Made by a program: the position numbers and the translations under genes. The notes below the pieces were generated by a model, which worked only from the letters and a program-made list of their open reading frames with translations, ran no database searches and had not been told where the DNA came from. This document shows, piece after piece, positions 1-11,507 of a stretch of 64,000 bases of DNA (positions within the stretch are counted from its first letter, which is position 1; each line of letters begins with the position of its first letter). This DNA comes from Ophiosphaerella korrae (taxonomy: Eukaryota; Ascomycota; Dothideomycetes; Pleosporales; Phaeosphaeriaceae). Location of the stretch: positions 86,699-150,698 of the forward strand of contig JALNQF010000112.1 of assembly GCA_028456385.1 (NCBI GenBank). The letters are read 5' to 3'.

Positions 1-20
1 ATACAAGTGTATGCAATTAG

Positions 21-1415
21 TTATTTACGTTGTATGCCCTTTCCTTCGTGAACCCAACGTTGTTTAAGTACTTGTGCTGAAGCTTTTAGCCGCCTATCCC
101 GGGCGAAGATACCCTTTTTGTTTTCATCTACATGTTGGCTAGTTTGAAAATCGGCAAAGTTCCATACGTGTTCACCAAATGCCCCTTCCAAACGATCAAA
201 GACGCAATGATACGTAACTAGCAGCGACGACGAGAACTCTTCGCCCCATGGCTGTACCCCTGTACTGTATAGCCCTGCTATCATATCTGCATCATGCTCA
301 CTTATAATAATAGGCTTCACGTACCTATCCTGCCAGCCTTGCGGATCTATTTCAGCAAGTTTCAAATCTCCGCAATTCTTGTACCAACCATAATAGCAGT
401 TCAGACAAAGGACGTCAAACAGGTCAGAGATCTGATCCTTTTCTGAAGTTGCTAGGCCGAAGTTGGCAAAGCATATGGGTCGCGAATCTAATTCTCGAGT
501 AAAGTTGACGAGGGGCTCAAAATACTCTCGAGCCCCATCTTCATGAGATGCGGGCTCGTTGGCAATCGACCACATAACCACACATGCATGGTTTTTGTCG
601 CAAGAAATGAGTTCACGTATGCCCTGCCCGTGGGCAGCGCGTGTACGATCGTTGAACGTGGATGGTGAAAAGGAGCTTGGGGCTTTTCCGCCAAAAAGGC
701 CCGATGCCACCCCAAGGTTCAATACCGCACCAGCAGTCTCATCAATTACCGCAATACCTTGACGATCTGCATAATCAAGAAACTCTTCGGCGTATGGGTA
801 GTGCGACGTACGAAAAGAATTTGCACCTATCCGTCGCATGAGCTCAAAATCGTGAACCATGTATGCCGCATCGTGGCTTTTACCCCGTATCGCTGTATCT
901 TCGTGCTTTCCGAACCCTGCGAAGTAGAATGGCTTGTTGTTAATCAGGAATTGAGAGCTTCGCACTTCAACCGTACGTATTCCCGTACTCAAAGTATAAG
1001 TGTCTGTCATTGAAGGGTGACCCCATTTCCATAGTTCCATTTTAAATTGGCATAGGTATGGTGCACCAGGCTCCCGAATTCGAACTGCTGGGATGTTCAA
1101 CTCACCAACAAAGCCGATAGTTTCTGCGACCTGCGTGCCATCTTCGTCGGTTACATAAATTTTGGCATGTAAAGAATCCGTGGCGGTAGCGTCTACCTGG
1201 AGTCGATATTTAATGATACCAAGGGCTTGCTTCCAAACAACATTGGTACTCACGGTCGCATCAAGGACATGTTGTGTTGGCAAGGAGTATAGCCACACGG
1301 AACATGCTAACCCAGAATAGTTGAAGAAATCATGCATGTAGGTTTGCTTCCTCCTTCCATCCGCAAGACGGAATAACATCGGCGCAACGTCGAGTCTCAT
1401 CCGTGTCTCCACCAA
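21..1415 (-). pseudogene. GH2 beta-glucuronidase, N-terminally truncated
   Basis: The 464-residue frame aligns by eye with the C-terminal three quarters of GH2 beta-glucuronidases, which hydrolyse terminal glucuronic acid from glycans and conjugates. Seen: the linker 'HDFFNYSG' (about residues 28-35), the 'GFGKHED' and 'RTSHYPY' stretches, the acid/base Glu287 in 'SIANEP', the nucleophile Glu373 in 'ISEHDAD', and the C-terminal 'WNFADF...NKKGIFARDR'. Family members run about 600 residues, so roughly 140 residues (the N-terminal sugar-binding domain) are absent. The frame stays open upstream only to a TGA near 1490 and shows no such domain. Two usually conserved spots differ in a way C-to-T/G-to-A change would give: LNR to LNC (residue 340), and the Gly after the nucleophile motif to Asp. 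No signal peptide is visible. It is divergent with the sugar porter remnant at 1689. Family is sure; function is doubtful. Confidence 0.75.
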
Positions 1416-1688
1416 ACACCCATATTTTGGCGGGGGATCGTGCAGGGAAGGTTTATCCCAACGTCTAGGCTCTTTTCCGATGATACCTCATTGCCGCATG
1501 ATATGCTTAGCACCAGATCGAAATATCAAGAACCGGCCCACGGCGACGGTCTTTGATGCACGGTTTGTGCGGTATCCGTATCCGTTACTAACGGTCTGTG
1601 TGTCTTGGCCTGAAATATAAGCATAAGCTGAGTCCAATAAACTTTGAGAAGCATTGAACCATTATTTTTATACTTGATCTTTATAATA
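1416..1688. promoter_or_regulatory. Divergent intergenic region between GH2 and sugar porter
   Basis: About 270 bp separate the GH2 frame (-) and the porter start (+), so any promoter elements were probably shared. I see no clear TATA box or operator repeat. The region may also contain remnants of the missing GH2 N-terminus, but no frame there resembles the sugar-binding domain. Confidence 0.3.
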
Positions 1689-3526
1689 ATGATGGCGGAC
1701 AAGAAGCATGAGCTATCCTCTATGATGGAAGAAAAAGGGGGACCGACATTGAGAGCTCGAGTCCAGTGTCAGCATTCGCAGCTTGGACAAGATCACAATG
1801 CCTCCGGGAATCCTGGCGTCTATACATGACCGAGCCTGCAGTTTCTATTGCTGGAATGTAGGTTGCTGTATTTTTGCTATGTATCACGATTGTCAGCTCA
1901 CTATTCTTAGGGATGTTAGATATGCAAATTCCGTCATTGGAAGCATCGTCGCCAACTGAAGCTTCATTCAGCAGTATGGCACTGTAAGGGATCCGAAGAC
2001 AAGGGCTTTAGCACTGGATGCGACACACATCGCTCTCTGGGGCGCGCTATAATTTGTTACTGCGGTCTGTGTTCAGTCCATTAGTCCTATCATGGCGGAC
2101 AAATTTGGGCGCAAATTTAACATGTGGGGAATCACGTCCTTTATCACCTTAGCAAGCTATCTATATTATCGCTAGATGTGGTCTATTCAATGCTGATATA
2201 GCTAGTCTATTCTTATACAGTGCTTTTCCAAAACGTGGCGGGAGGTTCTAATTGCGAGACTTATCGCCAGCTGTGCTGGCGGCTTGATTGGAACCTCGTG
2301 CGTGGTCTACATGTCCGAAATTGCCATGCCTCAGTTTCGTGATGCCCTGTTAGCCGCATTCTCAATGGTCTTCGCTCTTGGGCAGGTTTTTCTAGCTGTT
2401 AGGTTGAAAATTCTAGAAGAATCTGAAAATATGAAGTTCAGGCGCATGTTCTATTCAGAGTTTGTGTTCACTGGTCTTTGGCTAGCTCCCATGCTCTACG
2501 TCCCGGAGTCTCCAGGTAGGCCGAGCATCGAATTCTTTTGCTTGAAAACACTAACAGTCTTCAAAGCATGGTTATGTTCGAAAGGAAGGCATGAAGAGGG
2601 AAATAAATCTCTCCGAAGGCTCGTCAGAAACGCCGAAGGATACAATGTTGACCATGAATATTCTGTGTTACAGTATGAGAAAAGGAAATCACAAGAACTC
2701 GCTGAAAATTCTGGTTCGTCTGATTGGAGGGCGTTATACACCAGGACAAATATCAAACCGTGCATAGTTGCCACTTTGCCTTTCACATTCCAAAATATCT
2801 GCGGCGTCCCACTAATGTTTGGATATACAATCTACTTCTTCCAGCTTACTAGTGTTAGAGATCCGTTTCTCGGGAATATTATAAAGCAGATACTACTCGT
2901 TGTTAGTATCCTTACTTCCTTCTATACGGCGGACAGAGTCGGTCGACGAGCTTTGTTAATCTATGGAGGCAGTGCCATGTGTATAATCGACGCACACGTA
3001 GGCAAACTCGGATTCATGAAGCAGAATAATGGCTCTGGCATTGCGCTTATCTTTCTTTGCTCACTCTGGGCTTTTGTATATGCGAACTCACTCGCACCTA
3101 TCGGTACGTTCCATTGAAACCCATACTTATCTACATCAGCTTAATGCTTCGCAGGATGGATTAGTCTTGAAACTTCAAGCCTTAGACTTCACGTTAAAAC
3201 CACGTCGGTCGCAGTTACTATCCAGTACCTAACAGGTATTCTCTTTGTACATCTCTTAGTTCAAAGAACAAAAGCATTTGGTAATGATAGTTGCGTAGAA
3301 TTACACTGTCCCTTTAATGCTCTCAAACCAAGGAGTAGGATGGGGACAGAAAACAGGCCCATTCTTTAGTGGTACAACAGCTCTCTATCTTATCCTTTGT
3401 ATTCTCTTGTTTCCCGAAACTAAGGGACGCACCTATAACGAACTGGATGAACTTTTCGAGCGCCATATTCCAGCGTGGAAACTTGCTACGACGAAGAAAG
3501 ATCACGATGCAAAATTAGAAGAGTAG
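1689..3526 (+). pseudogene. MFS sugar porter, broken by frameshift and three stops
   Basis: This is a major facilitator sugar-porter gene (proton-coupled sugar uptake, plasma membrane). Recognisable pieces: 'ADKFGRKFNMWG' (about 2095-2130), 'PESP', 'DRVGRR', 'PIGWIS' across a splice, and 'PETKGRTYNELDELFER' at the C-terminus. Splice sites fit family reading: introns 2516-2566 (branch CTAAC), 3104-3154 and 3247-3298. The 5' third is damaged. After an N-terminal Met-Met-Ala-Asp start the frame slips in a purine run near 1735. In the continued frame there are TAG (1859), TGA (1957) and TAA (2050), the last at a position where CAA or TAC would be expected. The 3' two thirds from about 2230 remain translatable. 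It is convergent with the monooxygenase. As read, it cannot make a full transporter. Confidence 0.8.
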
Positions 3527-3774
3527 GAGTTTGAAGAGGTTAGGTAGAATGACCTATACTGCGCATAAGTGTGGGTTTGAAATGCTGTCTCGTACCGAGA
3601 ATCTGTTGAGCAGGGTGTAATGATATTTCGTAATAGTAAATATATTCCATTGGTTCTATCAATTTACATAGGTTTAAATCATCAGCAACCGTACTAACGA
3701 GGAAGATTTTGAGTCTAGGGAACAATTCGTTCCTATTATCCCTTCAAAATATTGTCCTTGTTAAAGGTACCACT

Positions 3775-5518
3775 TCATGCCTTCTCGGGAGTATATTTCG
3801 CTCGATATTCATCAAGCAAGCCCCTCAAGCTACTCGCTCGACAAGGCGACAGGATGCCTTCCTTCCCAAGGTGACTTTTCAGACCCAGTTCCCCAAGAAG
3901 TTGATCTGTATATGCGACGCAGTTCCACAAGAACCAATTTGCCAACTGCCCCTTATTTAGGTACCTTCGCCGGCACCAAACCACGGTTTCCGCAACGTCT
4001 TTTTCCATCTCGCCCACTGATTGCATTTCGTGTATCCCACCGTCTAGAGCGGCAACGGCCCATAGTGCCTGAGCTTCCGCCACGCGCCAGGCGTTGATAA
4101 TACTCATCCGGCCGAGGAACACAATTGAGGAGTCATGAATAGGAACAATGCTGCGGTAGAGGCGGTACGGGGTCGTTTTTGGCTCCTTCCTGAAATGCGG
4201 TGGTGGGTTCGCGAGAATAGGAAATCGCGCCATCACTGTTTTGTCCGCGGTTGCCTCCAGGGCTTCCCATTTCTCCTGGTCGACGGTGGCAGGGCTAAGA
4301 GGAACCGGGAGACCCAGGGATGTAGCTGTATGAGAATCGTAGTGGCCGGGGGTTTGCCGCCACCCAGTGCCATAAATGATCGTGTCGACGGCAATCCGGG
4401 ATCCATCGGCAAGGACAACTGAGTTTGCATCCATCTCTGAAATGTCTTCCCTGATGATTTTGACGTTTTGGGCGATCATGTCGAAAAAGTCTTCTCTCTG
4501 CTCGACGCCAGTATTGTCATTTGCCCAGAAGAGCGGGGTGTCTGGCTCCAAATTCTTGAAACCGTTGTCTTTCGGATCAGGCCGATCATAGTTGGCCCGC
4601 TTCCTGAAGTCGCCTTCAATGGAACTCCATAAGGACCTAATAATACTGCGGCCTAGGGTAGTGCGGTTCAAGAGTCTCACGAAAAACGTGTCCTTTACAA
4701 ATTGCGAAGACAGGATAAGATACAGGAACCGGCTGAGCAAGGGTTCGTCAGAGGATTTGAAAGGCGGAGTTGGATGGAGGGGCGCGTAGAAGCAAGGTCC
4801 GTTTCCGGACTTTCGGATGATCCAGTACACGGTCTTGCCCGCCAATGCTGCAGAATATGAAGCGTCTGCAGCAGACTTTGCGCCTCCAATAATCGCTATG
4901 CTGTTACAGTTTGGGTTATTGTAGAGATCGAATCTGGCCAGGTCTTTTATGTGCATATGAATGCCCTTAAATGTCTGGAGTTTTGGGATCTCTGGCAGTT
5001 CAGGCTCGCTGGTGATACCAGAAGCATCGATTATTTTTGCGACATGAAGGATGTTCGAACCACCTTCCAACTCGATAAGCCAAACATCCCCTGCTTTCTT
5101 CACTGACTGGACACGGGTGTTGAACATGATCCGATCTTCCAATGTACAGCCAGCATATATATGGGAGCGCGCGTATTCCACAAGATATCGTGTCATGTGA
5201 GTTGCTCGAAAAAGGCCTTGAACCGTGTCTTCGGGTTCAAGCTGAAGGGGTAAATCGGAGAATTCGGCGATGGAAGAGGAATCTTGTGTCCATAGGGAGT
5301 CGTAGACGCGGGCTGTTGTAGATATGTCAATAAATAAATTGACACAGTACAGCCAACGGGATAGCTTTACCTTTACTCCATACACCACCAATTCCATCAC
5401 TAGCTTCAAGAATCGCCAGTTTGGTATCGGGATGTATTTCGAGATACGTCCTTGCGGATTGGATACCGTATATGCCTGCTCCAATAATTAGGACATCGAA
5501 ATCTAGCGTCCGTGACAT
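3775..5518 (-). CDS. FAD/NADPH-dependent monooxygenase (flavin monooxygenase/Baeyer-Villiger type)
   Basis: Two exons, 5371-5518 and 3775-5312, are separated by a 58-nt intron (GTAAAG...ACAACAG). Splicing joins 'GGVWSK' to 'ARVYDSLW' and gives 561 residues. Start chosen at the Met directly before the FAD motif ('MSRTLDFDVLIIGAG'); an in-frame Met lies 24 codons upstream. Seen: Rossmann GxGxxG for FAD at residues 13-18, a 'FKGIHMH' segment resembling the FxGxxxH fingerprint, a second dinucleotide motif 'IIGGAKSAAD' for NADPH, and the C-terminal 'DTIIYGTGW' that matches the ATG-type motif of these enzymes. Such proteins insert one oxygen atom into small molecules, often in secondary metabolism. 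No frameshift or internal stop is seen. The substrate cannot be told from sequence. No biosynthetic core gene lies nearby. Confidence 0.85.
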
Positions 5519-5590
5519 TTCGGTTATAGAAAGAGAATCAACGTCGTAAGAGATCTGCAGAGCTTTACGACGGAAGGCGGGGGGTACCAT

Positions 5591-6403
5591 TATTTAGTCC
5601 CTGCGCAAAGCTGAAATACCACAACCCCTTCATGTTTGCAATGCCTTTGTGTTTCTAGCTCGTCTTGTAGTGCGCTTTGGCGTCTCCCCGCAAAAGCCAG
5701 TGGCAACTAGCTTAGGTTTCTTATTGGATCGTAGCTTTCTGGGGCTGAAGCGCTACCCCATCAGCTGAAGAACTAGGAAAACCTTATAGGCCAGCGAGTG
5801 GAACTAATGGAAAGGAATCTCTATGACTAGAGAAGGAGGCGTCAGCTGTAGATATCGAGGTGCTAAACTTTTAGACCGGAATGAGCACTTCGCTTTCAGA
5901 TATAGACTAACGTTGCAGTATTATCTATACGCCAGTAGCAGATGTCCCGCAGCATCCTGGATCTCACGGGACGCCGTTAACTTTAGTGCCCTGGCAGGTA
6001 GGGTTAGTCATATGTCTATTGTGTAAAATACCCTAATATACTAAGGGTTAGCTAAATCAATAACAGTAGTACTAAACTTCGTATTCTTACCATTTTATAT
6101 TCTTTCTTGATATTGTTGAAGATTCTTTTCAGAGGGTTTGAGCCTTGCCACAGCTATGCTTAGGGATTACCGGAGAAGTGTCCTGCTCCTTGTTCGTAGT
6201 CTCTTGGTTCATGCGTCATCCATCTTAAGCAAATTCGACGATATGAAGGATAAAGGGGATATTAATTCGAGTCTCATTAAAATTGTTAGTTGGCCCTTTG
6301 GTATTATTCATAGAGTTATAGATGGTACATATGAGACTAACAATTCGTGCAATAATGGTAAGTTTGTATCTCTAGTACTCTTTCGAGGATTTAATATAGT
6401 ATA
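5591..6403. other. Intergenic, no recognisable gene
   Basis: This lies upstream of the monooxygenase. A short open frame at 6138-6404 (+, 88 codons) has no family resemblance and composition unlike the neighbouring genes. I do not call it a gene. Confidence 0.4.
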
Positions 6404-7018
6404 ACGTGCTTTACGAGCGAGCTAGACGTACAAAGAGTCTGACACCCTAAAATATATCCAAAATTCGGATTTTTGCAACAGAATATCTCCACAACAGTTT
6501 TACGATATATGAAGAGGCTTGTATTATATCTCTAGATTATAGAACCTAGCTATTGTGCCGGTGCAGAAGGTGTATCCTTCTGCACTAGCAGAAGCTTGGC
6601 CGAACGGTACGAAGTTCGGGTCGAGCGCGAGAGACTTTCAATTTATCACTCATCCATTGCATACAATTACTAGCTAGTCGAGAATAAATCAAATTGAATA
6701 CTCGTCAAATCGTCTTACCTAGGTACTACGAGTAACCAGTTGCTATTCTGTATTCCAGACAGATAAGTTAGGCAACTATCCTCTTCACTTTCTCTAAAAT
6801 ACTATACTCTGACTCTTCGCCCTAATTTAGCCCCCAATTTTCTGCAACTTACATTGTATTTAATCTAATAATTTTAACTACTAGTATTGGTATTTGAATA
6901 GGCAATCAAGGCTATATACTAATTTCAGATTATATAATAGAGCTGTTGTAGAGATATTTCACTACAAAAATCCAACTTTTTAGTATATTTTAGGGTATCC
7001 AGCTCACTTGTAAAGCAC
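6404..7018. repeat. Inverted-repeat (MITE-like) element
   Basis: Arms at about 6404-6497 and 6942-7018 are imperfect inverted copies. Blocks shared in order are GTGCTTTAC, GAGCT, ACCCTAAAATATA, GGATTTTTG and ATCTC(C/T)ACAACAG. The left arm carries about 17 extra bases. They enclose about 440 bp with no coding frame. The layout fits a non-autonomous DNA element with terminal inverted repeats. Target duplication not resolved. Confidence 0.55.
6561..6585. repeat. Perfect 10-bp stem, 5-nt loop hairpin
   Basis: GTGCAGAAGG and CCTTCTGCAC flank TGTAT. It sits near the left-centre of the 6.4-7.0 kb inverted-repeat element. No T-tract follows on either strand, so there is no support for a terminator. 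Confidence 0.6.
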
Positions 7019-7322
7019 TTTAATATACATACAGTAGCTGTACGGGAAATATTTGAACGATTAGGGTAATTGACGAGAGTTATACATATTGCTAAAGTAT
7101 AACCAAGCCTATGTAATAGGGATAGTTTCGCATAAAAGGAAAAAGGAGATAAGAGAAAAATACAGTAATAGCTAGGAGTTGTTTCGATTAGCCTTGCTAA
7201 CTTGAAGGGATGTATATAAGTTCGTATAAGCAAGGTCTAATAGGGGCTATATCGTTCCCAAAATCGGCATATTTTTGATGGACCTGAAAAGACTAGACTA
7301 GTGTCTGGACCTGTATCTCGAC
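7019..7322. other. AT-rich spacer downstream of the GH5 gene
   Basis: No coding frame resembles a family. A short minus-strand open frame continues from the inverted-repeat arm and is judged non-coding. Probably 3' UTR of the GH5 gene plus repeat debris. Confidence 0.3.
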
Positions 7323-8783
7323 TCACAGCTTAGCATCCCGTTTCAGGATCTCATTCAACTCATCTCGCATAACACAATTCTCGAGTTTGAAGCTTCCTGC
7401 TAGCTGGTCTAGTTCCTCCTCAGTCTTACCCGAGAAAAGTTCGGCCATCTCGTATCCCAAATATTCACTCATTAAGCACTCCCGAACACAACGTTCCACT
7501 TGCCTATCAAATGTCCACAATGGGCTTGGGTATTTCTGCTTTTGTAAATGTTCCGGTATCATTTCCTTGAGACTAGCGATGAATGGTTCATAGATGTGCG
7601 CTACAGCTGACTTGTCGCTGGAACCCCAAAAGTCCAAGCCGAGACTCTTCTTCTTAGCCAGGAATGGAGCGATCAATTTCATGTATGGTGAGTCAGGAGC
7701 AATGTACGTCATTCCCTGATATCCAATATCCTTGTAGAGCCAGATAGACCACGACACCTCGGTCTCACGGTAGATCTTGAGCTGTTCTTCAAGCATAGCA
7801 AAGCGCTGTGAATTCTCCAGCTGAGCGTTCGCTTCCTTTTCTGCAGTTGTTTCCCCTTTTGCGTCGCCTACAGAAGCATAGACGGGACCGAATTCGCCAT
7901 TCCATATGGGAATGTTATGCTTGCGCATGTACTCGACTTTCCTTTCAAAGGACCTGCGCAATTTCGCTTTCTGCTCTTCGGTGCCAAGATAGGGATCTCC
8001 AACGGGGAAGCCCATCATGTTGTAATCGTGACAAGAGTATACGGAATTTGGCAGAGGCTTTGAGGGAAACTGGGAGAAGTCCATAGCGTAAGTGTTGCCA
8101 TCAATAAAAAGAATATGTTCGGGATCTACACGGCGTATGGCATTTTCAATGCGCTCGTAGAATTTGATGAGGTGCACATGATCGGGATCCGCAGGCTCGT
8201 TAAGAGGGTTATAGCCAGCGATAAACGGATCACCCTTGTATCTTTTGGCAATCTCAATCCAGAGATTGATTGCGCGATCTTGAAAGTCTTTGAATTCCCA
8301 GAACAGCGCTCGATTGAGACCTGTATCCGAATGCCAATCTTGATTTTGGCCTCCTGGCGCCGCGTGCAGGTCAAAAATGACATATAGGCCGTTGTTCCTG
8401 CAGTGTTGCACGATGCGATCGAGAATATCGAATCCACCTTGCTTGTAGACTCCAGGGTTCATGTCATCTTCAAAGTGTCGGTAGTTAAAGGGTACGCGAA
8501 TACAGTTCAGGCCTAGAGAGGCAAAGTATTTTGCATCGGCATCGGTAAAGAAGTAGTCTAAAAATCGATCAAAAAAATATTCAGACTTTCTCTCCCCGAG
8601 AACTTGAAGCATCGCTTTTCTGTGCTCAAATTCGTGCCCAGAGTAGCCTGTGATGAAATTTTCCATGTTCATGTGTCCTCCTAGTCCGGCACCCTTCAAT
8701 ATGATCTTGTTACCATGGCCGTCAACTATATCAGTGCCACTGACTCGGAGCACTGAGTCGATGGGACGTGTTTGAGTCATCAT
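7323..8783 (-). CDS. Glycoside hydrolase family 5, intracellular
   Basis: This is a single-exon, 486-residue GH5 (clan A, retaining) beta-glycosidase, related by eye to fungal proteins annotated as glucan 1,3-beta-glucosidase or cellulase-like. Seen: 'ILKGAGLGGHMNMENF' at the N-terminus, 'RVPFNYRHF' (residues 96-104), 'FDLHAAPGGQN' (137-147), acid/base Glu196 in 'NPLNEP', 'CHDYNMMGFP' (His252, Tyr254), and nucleophile Glu297 in 'NGEFGP'. There is no N-terminal hydrophobic segment, so the enzyme is probably cytosolic and may act on imported oligosaccharides or glycolipids. All catalytic residues are present and the frame is clean. The first of two consecutive Met codons is taken as start; either would do. 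Upstream (8784 onward) is a long gene-free stretch. Confidence 0.88.
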   Translation of the reverse strand: MMTQTRPIDSVLRVSGTDIVDGHGNKIILKGAGLGGHMNMENFITGYSGHEFEHRKAMLQVLGERKSEYFFDRFLDYFFTDADAKYFASLGLNCIRVPFNYRHFEDDMNPGVYKQGGFDILDRIVQHCRNNGLYVIFDLHAAPGGQNQDWHSDTGLNRALFWEFKDFQDRAINLWIEIAKRYKGDPFIAGYNPLNEPADPDHVHLIKFYERIENAIRRVDPEHILFIDGNTYAMDFSQFPSKPLPNSVYSCHDYNMMGFPVGDPYLGTEEQKAKLRRSFERKVEYMRKHNIPIWNGEFGPVYASVGDAKGETTAEKEANAQLENSQRFAMLEEQLKIYRETEVSWSIWLYKDIGYQGMTYIAPDSPYMKLIAPFLAKKKSLGLDFWGSSDKSAVAHIYEPFIASLKEMIPEHLQKQKYPSPLWTFDRQVERCVRECLMSEYLGYEMAELFSGKTEEELDQLAGSFKLENCVMRDELNEILKRDAKL

Positions 8784-9990
8784 GTAGTTAATCCGCGTTG
8801 ATGTTATTTTGTATAAAATGAATCAAGAACAAATATAGAGAAGAATTGGAAAAGTCGAATGCGCAAGGCCAAGCTGGACACTACCTGCGGTTTATACTTG
8901 CAGGTCATCGCTTTAATATGCAGTGCTTCAACTATCCCTGTGTCTTAGTGGTGCGCGATACAATTCCTTCTTGGGTAAGTATACTGAGCGGCTCTTGAAG
9001 AGCAGAACCACACAGATAGCAAGCGCTAATTTGCATTCCAAGGCGAGTCGCACAATGTATCGGCTTAGACAGGAATGGAATTGAACCTAAACTGAATGGG
9101 GGAACCCGGCGTTTTCTGCCCGAGAAAGAGAACGGGAAAGTCGCCCGAGCTTTCTGAACACCATCGGGAGAACCTCGGTAATCACTTGACTATCGTTCAA
9201 TCCTAGGCGTGATATCTGATTTGGTTGTAAGGGTTTCTTCAGCCTATTACCCAGGGCCCTACCTGTTTCTCAACGTTTTAAATTAACCGGTGGGCTTTAA
9301 TAAACTAGTCCGACGCAAGTGGTGTAGAGCCAAGAGGATTACAGAATTGTGATTCAAAGTTTTGGAAAACATCGGCAATTACGGTGAGCAGGATGTGAAT
9401 CTAATGAGATGAACATGTATTGCAAGTATAATGTCTTAAGTTGAGAATTGTAACACCATACTGCGCTACGCAACGTTTACGACTATATAATAAGTATAAA
9501 TGCAAGCTACTCGAGGGTTAGAGAGTGATATGCTGCGTCAGGAGCAGTATATTTCCAATATCATAGCATGTCTAGGACAACCGAAACAGCGTCTTGCCAA
9601 CCCCAGGTGCCTATGGGATATATACTATCTGTGCAAAGTAAGAGTCTGCTAATATCATCAAATATGAACGTGCCATCGGCTACGTCCTATGATGTCGATG
9701 GCAAAAATCTCATTTGTTTATGTAAATTCTCTCGATGCTAATCTGGAGGCCTTCTCGGGCAAACACTTGGGCTCTAAGTGTGTGTAAATAGTAGTTAGCG
9801 CGGATCTCCACCGATGGCTGACAAAGAGATTTGATAGTCGCGGCCTGTGTCGAGAATACTCTTGGCACCACTCCCGCTAAAATCTTTCAAGGGAATGAAT
9901 AAAATCCCCGAAAGATAAAGGTACTATGCAAGGGATTGGGCAGATGATGCGGGCTGGGAGGCCTCGTAGGACAAACAAGAGGATAGAACT
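8784..9990. other. Gene-free stretch upstream of GH5
   Basis: No open frame of useful length, RNA gene or repeat recognised. The part next to 8784 presumably holds the GH5 promoter. I see no diagnostic motif. Confidence 0.4.
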
Positions 9991-11400
9991 GATTTCCAAT
10001 GCGAAGTCAGGTAATTGAGATATATACGCACTTGTCTTGCGACTTCCAGCAAGACCAGTATATAGCCTCTCCTACGGCAAAGCCAGTTTTATTAGGGTAG
10101 GATGGTTGGGAAGAGGTTGGAAAGCAAAATTTACGCATATAGATTGCTGACATCAAGTAACACCTTGTATGAAGTGTTGACGACTTCGCAGCAGCTTCAA
10201 TTGTATCAAGTAAACCCGAAGTGAAAGTGACATTGAGCTTCCAAGAGGCCTCCATTTCCCATGATGATACCAATGCGACGCTAAGCGGCGACAAAGCAAG
10301 TGTGCGCTGCTGTAAATGACTTCGCGTCAACTTGGACGTAGGATGCGTTAAATGCGGATGCTATTGAGCTGATTGCACATACTAAAAGTGCGATACATGT
10401 TTCTCAGTCCTAGCTTGGTCCCTCCAGGAATATACGATGTGCCGCCTGACAAATTCTCGCTCCGTCAAGCATGGGATTCTTGGAATGCGTGAATTGGAAG
10501 AATCGATAAGATCGTACAAGAGATTGTCTTGGTGTAGTGAGAACTAAAGACATTATTGGCTGAGGCAGGCGACGTTTGGTTCTGCGATTCCACATACGTA
10601 GCCAGCACTTCTCGAGGTTAGGTCGACTTTTTATGTTGATGCTTAAAGACCTTCTAGGGCAGGAGCTCCTCAGCTGCAAGGCAAAACTCTCGCGCCCGTC
10701 CATCTGATGGCGAGTAGTTCATTCTTCTAGTTATTGTACTTGTTAGTATATTGGGCTTCAGAGTACTCTAATGGTTCGGGGTTCATTGAACTACAGGTGC
10801 TTGCGATGTTTTCCCATTGTTCTGCAGTGAGTGGGATACTGGAAGCGATATCGGTGATACGCTTGCCAGTTCTAGTGCTTGCCGAAACGCGTTAGAGAAC
10901 TTGGGACGGATGGAGTCGTGATTAGGAAATCTCGCGTGACCTTCTGACACATGAACAGAGGGTAGAGTGGGACGAGCTGATGTAACGAAACAGGGTATCC
11001 AAATACATGCAGCTGGATTGAACTAATTAGCCGGCCTAACACGGGTAAACCTCGGGCTCCCCGCTTTTCGCTTAGATGTGGAGTTCTGATGCTTGTGCGC
11101 AGTACCTTTTCCACTTCTTGGCCAAGAAGCAATACGCTGCTCCATGCAAACTGATAGTCACGGATGCTCCGAAGTCGTCTCATGCAGATATTCTAGGGCA
11201 CATGCGGAGCGGATTCATTCCGCGAAATGTCAATTCCACGTGCCCTTGGTCATGTATAGCTACCGAAGACCAAGACCGAAGTGGCCACCCTTGGCACTCC
11301 AACGGTGCTCCCGCAAGCAATGCCGAATATTCGACAGCTTGGAAGATATGCATAAAAGCCTGGATTATCGACAAATCTTTGAAGACTAAGGCAATTCATA
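9991..11400 (-). pseudogene. Decayed coding-like region, family not recognised
   Basis: Several minus-strand open pieces (10,007-10,330; 10,410-10,703; 10,872-11,183; 11,180-11,374) lie in different frames. Between them, other frames read as plausible hydrophilic protein broken by stops (for example 'SIRPKFSNAFRQALELA' around 10,830-10,900). This is what a rotted multi-exon gene looks like. A regulator of the adjacent porter was considered, but no Zn2Cys6 motif was found. No function is assigned. Confidence 0.3.
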
Positions 11401-11507
11401 CCTCCTGATAGAGCTCGCGACGAATTTCATCATTATCTAGGCAATATCGCCCCACAAGAACGTAGTATCCTGCGCTTAGACTACATATCCTCATCTAGCC
11501 TACCATC

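Noticed and set aside
6000..6060. Telomere-like CCCTAA/TTAGGG repeats
   Set aside because: Isolated single units (ACCCTAA, AAGGGTTAG), no tandem array.
6586..6660. tRNA gene next to the 6.56 kb hairpin
   Set aside because: No T-arm consensus or cloverleaf; only one stem pairs.
10381..10560. Cytochrome P450 remnant ('YIPGGTKLG' on the minus strand)
   Set aside because: Only one short phrase fits. No ExxR or haem-Cys motif was found in the expected positions.
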